In this document: in pieces, positions 34,379 to 44,500 of the stretch
Position numbering within the stretch: the stretch's first letter is position 1
Layout: the number at the start of each line of letters is the position of its first letter
NCBI GenBank assembly: GCA_017532085.1
Contig: JAFXJT010000004.1
Span: 62,001-126,000, forward strand
Direction: 5' to 3'
DNA: 64,000 bases
Origin: Oscillospiraceae bacterium
GTDB taxonomy: Bacteria; Bacillota; Clostridia; Oscillospirales; Ruminococcaceae
Translations under genes and position numbers: made by a program
Notes under the pieces: model-generated
Databases searched by the model: none
What the model saw: only the letters and a program-made list of their open reading frames with translations
Told to the model about the DNA's origin: nothing

Positions 34379-35119
34379 TTATATGTTGCGGTCAGCTTTG
34401 GGCAGAAACTGCTTTGGAGCTGACAGTTTGTTACCGAGAATATTCTGAATGATGGTGCCTGCCATCAATAAGCCGGCTGAGGATGGCACCCATGCGACAC
34501 TGCCCACAGCGGATCCGGTGCTGTCGGCATCGGTTCGTTCGGGCTTAATGGCAGGTTCGGGAGAGAATACAACCTGCAAACGTCGAATTCCCATTTTGCG
34601 CAGCCACAGACGTATGGTTTTGGCAAGCGGACAGCCATAGGTTTTTTCAATATCTGCAACACGCAGCTGTGTGGGATCCAGTTTGTTGCCGGTACCCATG
34701 CACGAAAGAATCGGGATACCTGTTTGCGCAGCATGTTCAATCAGCTGCAGCTTATCGGGTACAGAATCAATGGCATCGGCAAGATAAGTGAAGCCGGACA
34801 GATCGATTGATGCGCCGGTATAACGCATCACATGGGGGGTTACGGTGCAATCCGGATGGATTTGGCGGATACGTGCAGCAATGACTTCGGCTTTTGGCAT
34901 ACCGAGTGTCGAGCTCAGAGCACAAAGCTGGCGATTGCAGTTGCTTTCTGCCACAACATCATGGTCAATGAGCGTCAGATTGCCGACACCGCTTCTTGCC
35001 AGCGCTTCTGCTGCATACGAGCCGACACCACCCAGACCGATGACACAGATATGCGCCTGCTGCAGCCGGATTAAGGCATCTTCTCCCAGCAGAAGGGCAG
35101 TTCTTTGAAAACGGCTCAT
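34379..35119 (-). CDS. tcdA: tRNA threonylcarbamoyladenosine dehydratase (ThiF/E1-like)
   Basis: TcdA (CsdL) converts t6A37 in tRNA to the cyclic form ct6A using ATP, as an E1-like enzyme. The nucleotide-binding motif GLGGVG lies at residues 28-33, followed by LIDHDVVAESNCNRQ, where the conserved arginine and asparagine bind ATP. CMGTGNKLDP and the SVAWVPSSAGLLMAG end are typical of the YgdL/TcdA group. At 246 residues it fits that family and is shorter than MoeB. No ThiS/MoaD partner is present. An AAAGGAG site precedes the ATG. It sits downstream of rodA in the long minus-strand run. Confidence 0.9.
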   Translation of the reverse strand: MSRFQRTALLLGEDALIRLQQAHICVIGLGGVGSYAAEALARSGVGNLTLIDHDVVAESNCNRQLCALSSTLGMPKAEVIAARIRQIHPDCTVTPHVMRYTGASIDLSGFTYLADAIDSVPDKLQLIEHAAQTGIPILSCMGTGNKLDPTQLRVADIEKTYGCPLAKTIRLWLRKMGIRRLQVVFSPEPAIKPERTDADSTGSAVGSVAWVPSSAGLLMAGTIIQNILGNKLSAPKQFLPKADRNI

Positions 35120-35137
35120 GAAACAGGCTCCTTTATA

Positions 35138-36280
35138 TTATTCGGCATCATAGAACACACGATATTTTTTGATATTATGGGTATATGCGCTGATGACCAA
35201 TCCGATGCAGAGATACATGGAAAGCATTGCGGTACCGCCGGCGCTGAAAAAGGGCAGCGGAATACCGATCACCGGCAAAACCTTCAGCACCATACCGATA
35301 TTCATGATATAATGCGTGAACAGGATTGCCAGAACACCCATACATATTGTTTTTCCCATGGTATCTTTGGCAGCACGGCTGTCGGCAAAGATTCGCAGAC
35401 AGATGACTGCCATAATCAGCAGAACCAAGACAGCACCGATAAAGCCAAACAGCTGTCCGATATAAGCGAAAATGAAATCGTTATGCATTTCGGGCACTTT
35501 CACATAGGCTTCTGCATCAAAGCCCAGACCGAACAGGCCACCTGCACGCAAAGCACGCAGACCCAGATCCTGTTGGTATTCCAGACCCAGCGGATCGGTG
35601 CCCGGATTGAGCAATACAAGAATACGTTCTCTGTGCACATCACTGAACACGAATGTCCACATGGCCCATCCTGCAACAGGGAGCATAGCCAGTCCGCCCA
35701 AAAGATACCATATAGACAGTCCGGCAGAAAACAGCATAAACAGAATCATGGCAGCAAACACAATTGCAGTGCCGTAATCGCCCTGCAATGCAACAATGCC
35801 GGCGGGAATGGCTCCGTGCAGCAACAGCAGCAGTAAATGCAGCGGTTTGTTCAGCTTATCCCCCGTTTTGGAAATATGAAGGGAAAACGTGAGCAAAAAG
35901 GCTATTTTCAAGATTTCCGAGGGTTGGATCTGCACAAATCCCAGATCCACCCATGCCACGTCATCGGCACCTTCTCGTCCATAGCCCAGACTGGTGAAGG
36001 TAAGCGCTACCAAACCCAGCGCCACAGGGGCATATAAAAACCAAAATTTTGCAAGCTTATGATAATCAATGGCAGAAACCACAAGGCAGCCCAATAAGCC
36101 TAAACTCATGGAAATGAGCTGTACCAGCCAGTCGTTGGAGGCCACTTTTTCAGAGAGATGATTCTCCCAGATGGTATACAGCATCAGCACGCTGGAAGCA
36201 GCACAAAGATTCACCAGCCAGATCAGCAGATGATCCAGTCTTCCCACAAATTTGCCGAGGCGTTCCGGTATTCCTTTCAC
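35138..36280 (-). CDS. rodA: SEDS-family peptidoglycan polymerase RodA-like
   Basis: A 380-residue SEDS protein with about ten membrane helices that polymerises lipid II during wall growth. The family marks are VQIQPSEILKIAF, the catalytic-loop LQGDYGTAIVF (aspartate), and PEMHNDFIFAYIG. IGIPLPFFSAGGT ends the conserved core. The usual acidic residue in the IGEE motif after DFIFA is replaced: here IGQLFG. It could be RodA, FtsW or SpoVE; sequence alone favours a RodA-type member but not strongly. A GTG start has AAAGGAG six bases upstream. It lies between a lipoprotein gene and tcdA. Confidence 0.85.
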   Translation of the reverse strand: MKGIPERLGKFVGRLDHLLIWLVNLCAASSVLMLYTIWENHLSEKVASNDWLVQLISMSLGLLGCLVVSAIDYHKLAKFWFLYAPVALGLVALTFTSLGYGREGADDVAWVDLGFVQIQPSEILKIAFLLTFSLHISKTGDKLNKPLHLLLLLLHGAIPAGIVALQGDYGTAIVFAAMILFMLFSAGLSIWYLLGGLAMLPVAGWAMWTFVFSDVHRERILVLLNPGTDPLGLEYQQDLGLRALRAGGLFGLGFDAEAYVKVPEMHNDFIFAYIGQLFGFIGAVLVLLIMAVICLRIFADSRAAKDTMGKTICMGVLAILFTHYIMNIGMVLKVLPVIGIPLPFFSAGGTAMLSMYLCIGLVISAYTHNIKKYRVFYDAE

Positions 36281-36314
36281 GGCACGCTCCTTTCTCTATC
36301 CGGCATTCTGCGGA

Positions 36315-37016
36315 TCAGTTGCTCAGCGGAGGAAATTCATAGGTTCCATGGAAATAATAGCGGAACCAATTGGCAAAGGCACTGACCTCTGCGCTGTCAC
36401 GGCAGCTTGCGGTATCGTGGTAGCGGGCAAGCAATACCGGCTCGTTGCCGGCTGTCATAAGATACAGACTGCGGATGCCCACCGGATTGGAGTTGACTTC
36501 TTCGCTATGCAAAGGCAATTCAGCGATTGCCTCAGCTTTTTCGGAAAAATACCAAAGCGTTTTTTGCTCTTCCACGCTCATCTGGTTTACGGGATTTCCG
36601 GTTGCGTGATATGCTTGCAGCACGGAGATCCAATTATCCTGCGAAAGATCCAACGGCTGACGATATCGATAGGCATAGCCGTTTTTATCAAAAAAATTGA
36701 CAGTCTGACTGCGGCCATTCTCATAATTCTCATAGATCATGACCAGCAGGATGTCATGCTGCGGTTCCGAAACGGCAGCAGCATCAAAAGAGAACGGATA
36801 CTCCTTTTTGGCATTGGGATCCTCGCTGATATTGGTAAACAGCGCTTCTTTTTCTGCTGCATGAGGATCGGGAACCAGATCCTGCACACCTTGATTGGTA
36901 GGCGGCAGCTCCGTGCCGTCACCCTTGTAGCATCCGGTGCAAAGACCCGGCAATGCGGATATCAATAATGAGGCAGTCAGAAAACGGCAAAGCTTAAGGA
37001 ACAAGGGGTTTCTCAT
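36315..37016 (-). CDS. Probable lipoprotein of unknown function
   Basis: The 233-residue protein starts MRNPLFLKLCRFLTASLLIS. The lipobox-like LCTG-C suggests lipid modification and display on the outer face of the membrane. The remaining 205 residues form an alpha/beta-looking domain without a family I recognise (YAYRYRQPLDLSQDNW, GTYEFPPLSN). I chose the start from the signal sequence because the ribosome binding site (AGAAAGAG) is weak. The gene lies between comM and rodA. Placement next to a wall polymerase hints at an envelope function, but this is only positional. Confidence 0.68.
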   Translation of the reverse strand: MRNPLFLKLCRFLTASLLISALPGLCTGCYKGDGTELPPTNQGVQDLVPDPHAAEKEALFTNISEDPNAKKEYPFSFDAAAVSEPQHDILLVMIYENYENGRSQTVNFFDKNGYAYRYRQPLDLSQDNWISVLQAYHATGNPVNQMSVEEQKTLWYFSEKAEAIAELPLHSEEVNSNPVGIRSLYLMTAGNEPVLLARYHDTASCRDSAEVSAFANWFRYYFHGTYEFPPLSN

Positions 37017-37063
37017 AGTAACACTCTTTCTATGGTTCTTCTGTATATGGTATGCGGATCGGG

Positions 37064-38587
37064 TTATTGCTTCCAATATTTTCGGTCGAGGGTGCGATAC
37101 TGCACTGCCTCGGCAATATGAGCTTCCGTGATCACCTCTGCACCACGCAGATCGGCAGAAGTGCGTGCAACCTTCAGCAGACGGTCATAAGCACGGGCAG
37201 ACAGTCCGAGCTTTTCAAACACCGATTTCAGTCGTTGTTTTGCGCGATCGGTCATTGGACAGAAAACAGCAAGCCGATCCGGCGTAATGCGTGCATTGCA
37301 AGTGATCTTTGTACCCTTGAAGCGTTCATTCTGAATGGCACGGGCAGCCATAACACGCTTCCGGATTTCAGCGCTGGTTTCTTCGGGTTTTCCGTCAGAC
37401 AGCTCGGAGAATGAGACGGGTGCTGCTTCAATATGCAGATCAAAGCGATCCAGCAGCGGTCCCGACACACGATTGAGATAGGCTGCCGCTGAACGCTGAT
37501 TGCAGCTGCATGGACGGGTAGGATGTCCCAGATAACCGCAGGGACAGGGATTCATTGCGGTAATCAGCATAATGGAGCACGGATAACGCACAGTACCTGC
37601 AGTACGGGATATGGTAACTTCCCGATCCTCCAATGGCTGACGCAGAATTTCCAGTGTGCGGCGATCAAATTCTGCCAGCTCATCCAAAAACAGCAGTCCG
37701 TTATGCGCAAGAGAAATCTCACCCGGATGCGGAATGGTACCGCCGCCTGCCAGTCCTGCACCGGAGATGGTATGATGCGGAGAACGAAACGGCCGCACTG
37801 CTACCAGCGGATGCTCCGCATCCAAAAGACCTGCAACGGAATGGATGTTGGTGGTTTCAATGGATTCCTCAAAGCTGAGCGGCGGCAAAATACCGGGCAT
37901 CCGCTTTGCAAGCATACTTTTTCCGCTGCCGGGCGGGCCGATCAGCAGTGCATTGTGTCCGCCTGCCGCTGCAAGCTCCAACGCATATTTGGCGGCGTTT
38001 TGTCCGTGGACATCGGAAAAATCGGGCACCACAGGCTGCGGCACCTCGGAAAGGCCTACATGTCCCATGGGCGTTAAAGGCGCATCGCCTTCAAAATGCG
38101 CCAGCAGAGCTGCGGCACTGGGTACGCCATAAACCGTCATACCCTCCACAACAGCAGCTTCCTTGGCATTTTCCATGGGTACATACATTGTGGTAAGACC
38201 ACGTTGTTTAGCCATCAGCGTCATGGGAAGTACACCGTTGACGCGGCGCACATCACCGTTGAGAGAAACTTCTCCGATGACGGCAGCATCTCGCGGCACT
38301 TCGACTCGGCCCAGCGCAGAAAGGATTGCCATCAGAATAGGCAAGTCATGCATACTGCCGTTTTTGCGGGTATCGGCAGGCGCAAGATTCACGACACAGC
38401 TATGTGTGGGAAACAGAATGCCGCAGGCATACAAGGCAGATTTGATGCGTTCACGGCTTTCCTGTACAGCGGTATCTGCCAACCCCACGATCTCAAAGCG
38501 CGGCATACCCTTGCTGACGGCGATTTCTACATCTACGGGAAAGGCGTTGAGTCCGAACAGTCCCATGCTATTGACTGCTGCAAACAT
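37064..38587 (-). CDS. comM: YifB/ComM family Mg-chelatase-like AAA ATPase
   Basis: A 507-residue protein with an N-terminal Lon-protease-like domain (about 1-180) that starts MFAAVNSMGLFGLNAFPVDVE-like, as in ComM/YifB. An AAA+ ATPase domain follows with Walker A GPPGSGKS (near residue 215) and Walker B GLLFLDELAEF. A C-terminal Mg-chelatase helical region has a cysteine set (NPCPCGYLGHPTRPCSC) that may bind metal. In Gram-negatives ComM is a branch-migration helicase in natural transformation. In Clostridia its role is not proven. An AGGAGG site lies before the ATG. The gene is in the long run, downstream of three small membrane-protein genes. Confidence 0.93.
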   Translation of the reverse strand: MFAAVNSMGLFGLNAFPVDVEIAVSKGMPRFEIVGLADTAVQESRERIKSALYACGILFPTHSCVVNLAPADTRKNGSMHDLPILMAILSALGRVEVPRDAAVIGEVSLNGDVRRVNGVLPMTLMAKQRGLTTMYVPMENAKEAAVVEGMTVYGVPSAAALLAHFEGDAPLTPMGHVGLSEVPQPVVPDFSDVHGQNAAKYALELAAAGGHNALLIGPPGSGKSMLAKRMPGILPPLSFEESIETTNIHSVAGLLDAEHPLVAVRPFRSPHHTISGAGLAGGGTIPHPGEISLAHNGLLFLDELAEFDRRTLEILRQPLEDREVTISRTAGTVRYPCSIMLITAMNPCPCGYLGHPTRPCSCNQRSAAAYLNRVSGPLLDRFDLHIEAAPVSFSELSDGKPEETSAEIRKRVMAARAIQNERFKGTKITCNARITPDRLAVFCPMTDRAKQRLKSVFEKLGLSARAYDRLLKVARTSADLRGAEVITEAHIAEAVQYRTLDRKYWKQ

Positions 38588-38614
38588 TATGCTTCCTCCT
38601 GTTTGATGAAGTGA

Positions 38615-39529
38615 TCAGGCTTGATCGGATGTCTGTGCTTGCTGTTCTTTCATAAGCCGCAGGCGACGTTTTACATCTTCCGGATCCGGCAGCGGACCCG
38701 GAACCGATGTGTTCTGTTCCGGCACTGTCATATCACTGAGCATTGCATCAGCGCTGGGCGTGAGGCAAGCGGACTCTGCAGCACCTTGCGTTACCGTTTC
38801 CGCCGCCATGGGCTCTGTGGGGAGAGAAACGGATGCCAGCGTTTCTGCGGGCGTGAGGAACCGGCTGTGTTCGCCATCGTTGATATTGGCAAGCGGCTCG
38901 CCAACGCCCGGCATTGCTTCTTTCTGCGGTGCAGCTGTTTGTGGTGCGCTGCCTTGCTGCGCAAACAGTTCTATTGCTTTGTGACGATCCATGGCGGAAG
39001 ACTGCTTGACATAGGCAGGCGGTTGATATTCATTGGAACCCATCAGTGCCTCAGAAAAACTGGGATATCCCGGCTGTTGCTGCAGCCATTCATGTTCATT
39101 CAGCATATGGAGCGAGCGGAAGGAAAGGAACAATCCCACAGAATCTAAAGCGAGATGCAGGAAAAGCATACTCGGATATGGTGTTAATGCGATGATACTG
39201 CCGATTGCATGAAGCAGACAAAATATCATTAAGAGATAAATCGGAGTGCGTTTTTTCACATATATCCAGATGGAAAGTCCCAGAATTGCCACTGCTGAGA
39301 AAATTTCCGCACCGGCCAGTGCCAAGCCGAGAGCAAATTTATCGGCATCTTTGATATCAGGATCTCTGCCCACCATTGCACTCATAAACATAGACATACC
39401 AAACAGCAGAGCCGCCATGCCGAGGCAGATATAGAAAGTCCAATGATATTTCTTTTCGAGAGTTGCTTTTTGAATCCGAAGCTGTCCAAGTTCATCCGGA
39501 CTGATGGCTGCAGATTGTTGTGTGTTCAT
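38615..39529 (-). CDS. Membrane protein with GYPxF motif and disordered tail (third of a tandem set)
   Basis: A 304-residue protein with four predicted membrane helices in the first half. A short amphipathic stretch ending PGYPSF follows, then a C-terminal region of about 130 residues rich in Pro, Ala, Glu and Gln. I recognise no known family. It shares its layout and the GYPxF mark with the two genes upstream (39554 and 40378), so the three form a tandem paralogue set. An AAAGGAG site is nine bases before the ATG. It is 28 bases from comM and most likely co-transcribed. The tail ends in a basic segment (VKRRLRLMKEQQ). Confidence 0.7.
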   Translation of the reverse strand: MNTQQSAAISPDELGQLRIQKATLEKKYHWTFYICLGMAALLFGMSMFMSAMVGRDPDIKDADKFALGLALAGAEIFSAVAILGLSIWIYVKKRTPIYLLMIFCLLHAIGSIIALTPYPSMLFLHLALDSVGLFLSFRSLHMLNEHEWLQQQPGYPSFSEALMGSNEYQPPAYVKQSSAMDRHKAIELFAQQGSAPQTAAPQKEAMPGVGEPLANINDGEHSRFLTPAETLASVSLPTEPMAAETVTQGAAESACLTPSADAMLSDMTVPEQNTSVPGPLPDPEDVKRRLRLMKEQQAQTSDQA

Positions 39530-39553
39530 TGCGAGGAAACTCCTTTCAACGGA

Positions 39554-40357
39554 TTACGAATCGGTGCTTTGTGCGGGAGGCTGTTGATTTTGTTTGTGAG
39601 ATGCAAGCTGCTGCGCCAGAGCCTCTGCGGAAGATGGCTGTTCTTCGGTTTGGGAAGTCGAATCGGAACGCTTTTTCCGCTTGCGCAGAGAACGGCTGTT
39701 CTGGAATACACCGCCGCCGCGATGACTGCGTTCCCCGCGATGTGCCATCAAGGTCTGAATCACAATATCAGAGGTGGAAATATCAAATTTCTCGTGGAAA
39801 TCCGGATAACCTTCCATTTCCGCAAGGCGGGATTCCTTTTGCATTCCCTGCAGTGCGAAAATATAGAACCACAGACCGATGACACCGATGATGCCGGAAA
39901 AATAATCCAGGTGATAAATGCCCAATATGGTAACTGCACCGTAAAAGATGGTGAGCGCAATATTGATCAGACGATAATTTGCCCATGCAAGATAGCCCAT
40001 CACCACAATAAACATGGCGACGGTAATCTGGAGAATGCCGCCGCTGATCGTGGCGCCGGGAGAATCCATAACGATAAAAGGCGTGCTGAAAATACTGAAG
40101 CATTGGATATAGACGCTGAAAATTGCCAGAAAGCATACGATGATGCATAAAGCGGCGTTGGCGATAAAGGATCGGCGGTAAATCTTTTCCAGATCATGCA
40201 TCTGCATCCGACAGAATTCATAGTGGGATTCGTTTTTTTCCAGATGGACAATGGTAGGCTTTTCATCCTGCCAAGGAGAAGAATCCGGTTGCATGCTGAC
40301 CGGTTTTTCCGGCTTTGCAGTCTGCTGCTGTGGTTGTTTATCGTGCTTTTTTGCCAT
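39554..40357 (-). CDS. Membrane protein with GYPxF motif (second of a tandem set)
   Basis: A 267-residue protein. A basic, Gln/Pro-rich N-terminal segment of about 45 residues (MAKKHDKQPQQQTAK) leads to four predicted membrane helices (roughly 65-175), then EGYPDFHEKF and a basic tail (SLRKRKKRSD). The layout resembles the flanking genes. I chose the ATG at 40357; an upstream in-frame extension lacks a ribosome binding site, and the AAAGGA site here is rather distant. It starts 20 bases after the upstream gene stop. No enzymatic motif is visible. A structural or scaffold role is only a guess. Confidence 0.68.
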   Translation of the reverse strand: MAKKHDKQPQQQTAKPEKPVSMQPDSSPWQDEKPTIVHLEKNESHYEFCRMQMHDLEKIYRRSFIANAALCIIVCFLAIFSVYIQCFSIFSTPFIVMDSPGATISGGILQITVAMFIVVMGYLAWANYRLINIALTIFYGAVTILGIYHLDYFSGIIGVIGLWFYIFALQGMQKESRLAEMEGYPDFHEKFDISTSDIVIQTLMAHRGERSHRGGGVFQNSRSLRKRKKRSDSTSQTEEQPSSAEALAQQLASHKQNQQPPAQSTDS

Positions 40358-40377
40358 GCGTGTTCGCCATCCTTTCG

Positions 40378-41067
40378 TTATTGGATTTGCTCGCCGTCGT
40401 GAGGCGTGCATGATGCTGTTGTTTGGGGCGTGCCGCCGATATCCTCCAAAGTCGGCATAATTCCGGGGGCGACAGAGGCCGGTTGCGCATGGGGATCGCT
40501 GTTGCGGAAACGATCGTGATACCCGACAACCGCTGTCGGCAGCATGGGCGGATGTTCATCCAGCAGATCGTCCATGTCTGTGCTGCCGTGGGAAGCGGCG
40601 GCTTCTCCAAGCTGCAATGATTTGTGCCGCGCAATACGTTCCATATTTTTTTGACGTTCTTGCTGTTCTCCATAGGTGATCGTAAAAAGCGGCCAACCCG
40701 GTTCTTGTGCAAGCTTGTTTAATTTGTAATGTGCAAACAAGCATACAACGATGATCGGCGGCACAAAAGGACTCATCAATGCGGATAGAAACACGGCGAC
40801 AACCGTAATTTTCCAGTTTCTGAGATAAATGCAATAGATGGTGACGGCGCCTGCAAAGGCTTGCAAAAGAAACCGTAAAAACGGCTCGAGGTTGCCGATA
40901 AATAGGCCATACAGCAGACCTTCAAAAGCAGCAGGTATTATTGTAAATATTGCAATCAGCAATACAACTTTCATGCAAAATCCCAGTACGGATTCACAAC
41001 GACGTTTTTTGAAGAGGCACTTCTCATAATGCTTCATTCTGACTTCGTCGGTGAGACAGCTTGGCAT
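40378..41067 (-). CDS. Membrane protein with GWPxF motif (first of a tandem set)
   Basis: A 229-residue protein starting MPSCLTDEVRMKHYEKC. It has four predicted membrane helices with several alanine and glycine residues, then EPGWPLF where the two downstream paralogues have GYPSF and GYPDF. A C-terminal tail of about 80 residues rich in His, Ala and Pro follows. The ATG has AAAGGAG six bases upstream. It is the first gene of the long minus-strand run and is driven by the promoter at 41132-41160. No known family was recognised. Confidence 0.68.
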   Translation of the reverse strand: MPSCLTDEVRMKHYEKCLFKKRRCESVLGFCMKVVLLIAIFTIIPAAFEGLLYGLFIGNLEPFLRFLLQAFAGAVTIYCIYLRNWKITVVAVFLSALMSPFVPPIIVVCLFAHYKLNKLAQEPGWPLFTITYGEQQERQKNMERIARHKSLQLGEAAASHGSTDMDDLLDEHPPMLPTAVVGYHDRFRNSDPHAQPASVAPGIMPTLEDIGGTPQTTASCTPHDGEQIQ

Positions 41068-41131
41068 AAGATTGCTCCTTTCTGCTTTGGAAAGATGCGT
41101 GGTTGAGATCAAACTATAATTGTATCATTTT

Positions 41132-41160
41132 ATTATACCATAAAATTGCAGGTTTGTAAA
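41132..41160 (-). promoter_or_regulatory. SigA-type promoter for the 41.1-kb minus-strand run
   Basis: On the minus strand TTTACA (41155-41160) and TATAAT (41132-41137) are 17 bp apart, about 65 bases before the first gene. It is divergent from the rpoB promoter. Confidence 0.8.
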
Positions 41161-41247
41161 TCCCAATCCCATCATTTTTTCAATATTTTTACGGAGCTTT
41201 CCGAGCAGGGAGGCTGCAGCTGAAGAATTGTGATAATGATGGAAAAA

Positions 41248-41275
41248 GCCGTATTCCACATTGGTGAAATACGGC
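41248..41275 (-). terminator. Terminator-like hairpin upstream of the minus-strand run
   Basis: An 8-bp stem (41248-41255 with 41268-41275) is followed on the minus strand by CTTTTTCC. It would stop antisense transcripts running out of rpoB. No gene ends here, so the role is uncertain. Confidence 0.5.
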
Positions 41276-41312
41276 ATTGTGCATGAAGTTGTTGTGATGG
41301 TGAGAAAAGCGC

Positions 41313-41341
41313 TTGACAAAATCTGTGTGATGCTATATAAT
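41313..41341 (+). promoter_or_regulatory. Consensus SigA promoter for rpoB-rpoC
   Basis: TTGACA (41313-41318) and TATAAT (41336-41341) are both perfect, 17 bp apart. The remaining 180-base leader to the rpoB ATG holds a small CCGCA/TGCGG stem (41377-41405) and an A-rich tract, with no recognised element. No rplJ/rplL genes precede. Confidence 0.85.
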
Positions 41342-41527
41342 ATTAGAATGCCCGATTATGGCAAATTGGCTTTTCTCCGCAAATAGTATAGCATATAATC
41401 TGCGGCTTGTCAAGTCCTGCGAAAAAATTTTTTCAAAGGTCTTGCAACAAACCGCCTTCTCCAAACGGAGCGAAGCGAAAACAACAAAACGTCTATTTTC
41501 TATCAGAAAGTCAGGAGGTTTTTGCCC

Positions 41528-44500
41528 ATGAGCTTGCAAACCATTCCGGAACCGCAGACGAAGGTCGCAGTGACCCCAAAGCAGGTTGGTAAAAATCAGC
41601 GTATGAGCTTCGGCAAAATCAATGAGGTTTTGCAGATGCCCAATCTGATCGAGGTGCAGAAAAATTCCTATCAATGGTTCAGAACCGAAGGCCTGCGCGA
41701 GGTTTTTCGTGATGTTGCAGCCATTACGGATTTTAACGGCAATCTCCAGCTCAGCTTTATTGATTTCAAGATCGATGATACACCGAAGTATACGATCGCT
41801 GAGTGTAAGGAGCGAGATGTAACCTATGCAGCACCTTTGCGTGTAACAGCTCAGCTTTGGAACAAAGAGACCGATGAGGTCAAAAAGAGCGAGATCTTCA
41901 TGGGTGATTTCCCGCTGATGACCGAAAGCGGCACATTCGTCATCAATGGTGCGGAGCGTGTTATCGTATCACAGCTGGTACGTTCTCCGGGTGTATACTA
42001 CGCCTCTACAAGGGACAAGTCCGGTAAGGATTTGTTCAGCACCACCGTGATTCCGAACCGCGGCGCATGGCTGGAATATGAAATGGATTCCAACGATGTG
42101 GTGTATGTCCGCATTGATAAAAACCGCAAGATTCCGCTGACAACCTTCATCCGTGCACTGGGTGTCGGCACCACCGCCGAAATTCTGGAGCTGTTTGGTG
42201 ATGATCCTCGTTTGAAATGCACCATCGAGCAAAAGGAAACTGCCGGCAAGGAAGGTGAGCCGAACACTTCCGAGGCATTGCTTGAGGTATATAAGAAGCT
42301 GCGTCCGGGCGAGCCGGCTACCATCGACGGCGCACAGACACTGCTGAACAATTTGTTCTTTGATGCAAGACGCTATGATTTGTCTCGGTTCGGCCGATAC
42401 AAGTACAATAAGAAGCTGGGCATTGCTTCTCGATTGACCGGTCATGTGCTGTCTCGTCCTGTGGTAAATCGTATTACCGGCGAGCTGATGGCGCTGGAAG
42501 GCACCAAGGTTTCCTATGAGCTTGCACAGGAAATCGAGCAGGCAGGTGTTTCTGAGGCATATATCACCGTAGAGGTACGCAGAACCCGCACCGATATCAA
42601 AAAGCATGAAACCATCTCCGAGCTTGTCACGCGCGAGGTAAAGGTGCTGGGCAACGGCATGGTGGATCTGGCTGGCTATATCGAGTGTGATCCTGCTGAG
42701 CTTGGTATTAACGAGAAGGTTTCCGCTTCTGTACTCATCGAGATTCTGGAAGAGGCTGCCGGCGATCGCGAGCAGCTTGAGGAAACCATCAAGAGACGTG
42801 CTGACGAGCTGGTGCCCAAGCATATCATTCGTGATGACATTTTTGCTTCCATCAGCTATTTCTGCAATCTTTGCGACGGCGTTGGTACGATTGATGATAT
42901 CGATCATCTGGGCAACCGCCGTATCCGTTCTGTGGGCGAACTGCTCCAGAATCAGTTCCGTATCGGTTTCGCTCGTATGGAGCGTACCATTCGTGAGCGC
43001 ATGAGCTTGCAGGCTGCTGACATTGATTCCGTAGCACCGCAGGCACTGGTTAATATTCGTCCGATTACGGCAGCAATCAAGGAGTTCTTTGGTTCTTCGC
43101 CGTTGTCTCAGTTCATGGATCAGAACAACCCGCTGGCTGAGCTGACCCATAAACGTCGTCTTTCTGCACTGGGCCCCGGCGGTTTGTCCAGAGACCGTGC
43201 AGGCTTCGAAGTGCGTGACGTTCACTATTCGCACTATGGCAGAATGTGCCCGATCGAGACGCCGGAAGGTCCGAACATCGGTTTGATTTCTTATCTTGCA
43301 TCCTTTGCAAGAATCAACACCTATGGCTTTATCGAAGCACCGTATCGCCGTGTCGACAAGGAAACCGGCGTCATCACCGATGATGTTGTTTATATGACTG
43401 CCGATATGGAAGACAACTACTACGTGGCACAGGCAAACGAGCCTCTGACTGAGGATCATAAATTTGCCCGCAAGCGTGTTACTGCTCGTTACCGTGATCA
43501 GATCATCGAGTGCGACAGAGAACTGATCGACTTTATGGATGTTTCTCCGAAGATGGTTGTTTCCGTTGCAACGGCAATGATTCCCTTCCTGGAGAACGAT
43601 GACGCAAACCGTGCGCTGATGGGATCCAACATGCAGCGACAGGCTGTGCCGCTGCTTAAGACCGAGCGTCCTTTCGTCGGTACCGGTATGGAGTACAAGG
43701 CTGCTGTGGATTCCGGCGTGTGTATTCTTTGCGATAAGCCCGGTACAGTTGTGGCTGTCAGCGCAGATGAGATCGTGATCCGTTACGGCGATCGTGAGGA
43801 TGATATCCAGCGTTATCAGCTGACGAAATTCAAGCGCAGCAACCAGGGTACCTGTGTGAATCAGCGCCCCATCGTCAATGTAGGCGATGTAGTGGAAAAA
43901 GGTCAGGTCATTGCCGATGGTCCCGCAACCTGCGACGGCGAAATCTCGCTGGGTAAGAATGCGCTGATCGGCTTTATGACTTGGGAAGGCTATAACTACG
44001 AGGATGCCGTTCTGCTGAACGAGCGTCTGGTACGTGAGGATGTCTTTACCTCTGTGCACATCGAAGAATACGAGATCGAATGCCGTGATACCAAGCTGGG
44101 TCCGGAGGAGATCACGCGTGATATTCCCAATGTGGGCGATGATGCACTGAAGGATCTGGATGAGCGTGGTATCATCCGCATCGGTGCAGAGGTGCATTCC
44201 GGTGATATTCTGGTTGGTAAGGTGACACCGAAGGGCGAAACCGAGCTGACTGCCGAGGAACGTCTGCTTCGTGCAATTTTCGGAGAAAAAGCACGTGAGG
44301 TACGTGATAACTCCTTGAAGGTGCCCCATGGTGAGGCAGGTATCATTGTAGATGTTAAGATCTTTGATCGCACCAACTGCGATGAACTGGGCCCGGGTGT
44401 CAATATGATGGTTCGCTGCTATATCGCACAGAAGCGTAAGATTTCTGTGGGCGATAAGATGGCAGGCCGTCACGGTAATAAGGGCGTTGTTTCCCGTATT

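Noticed and set aside
41125..41319. A 64-residue minus-strand ORF in the rpoB upstream region
   Set aside because: It has no ribosome binding site, overlaps the rpoB -35 element and contains a hairpin that looks like a terminator. Its later part (MPYFTNVEYGFF) has a plausible composition, but support is too weak.
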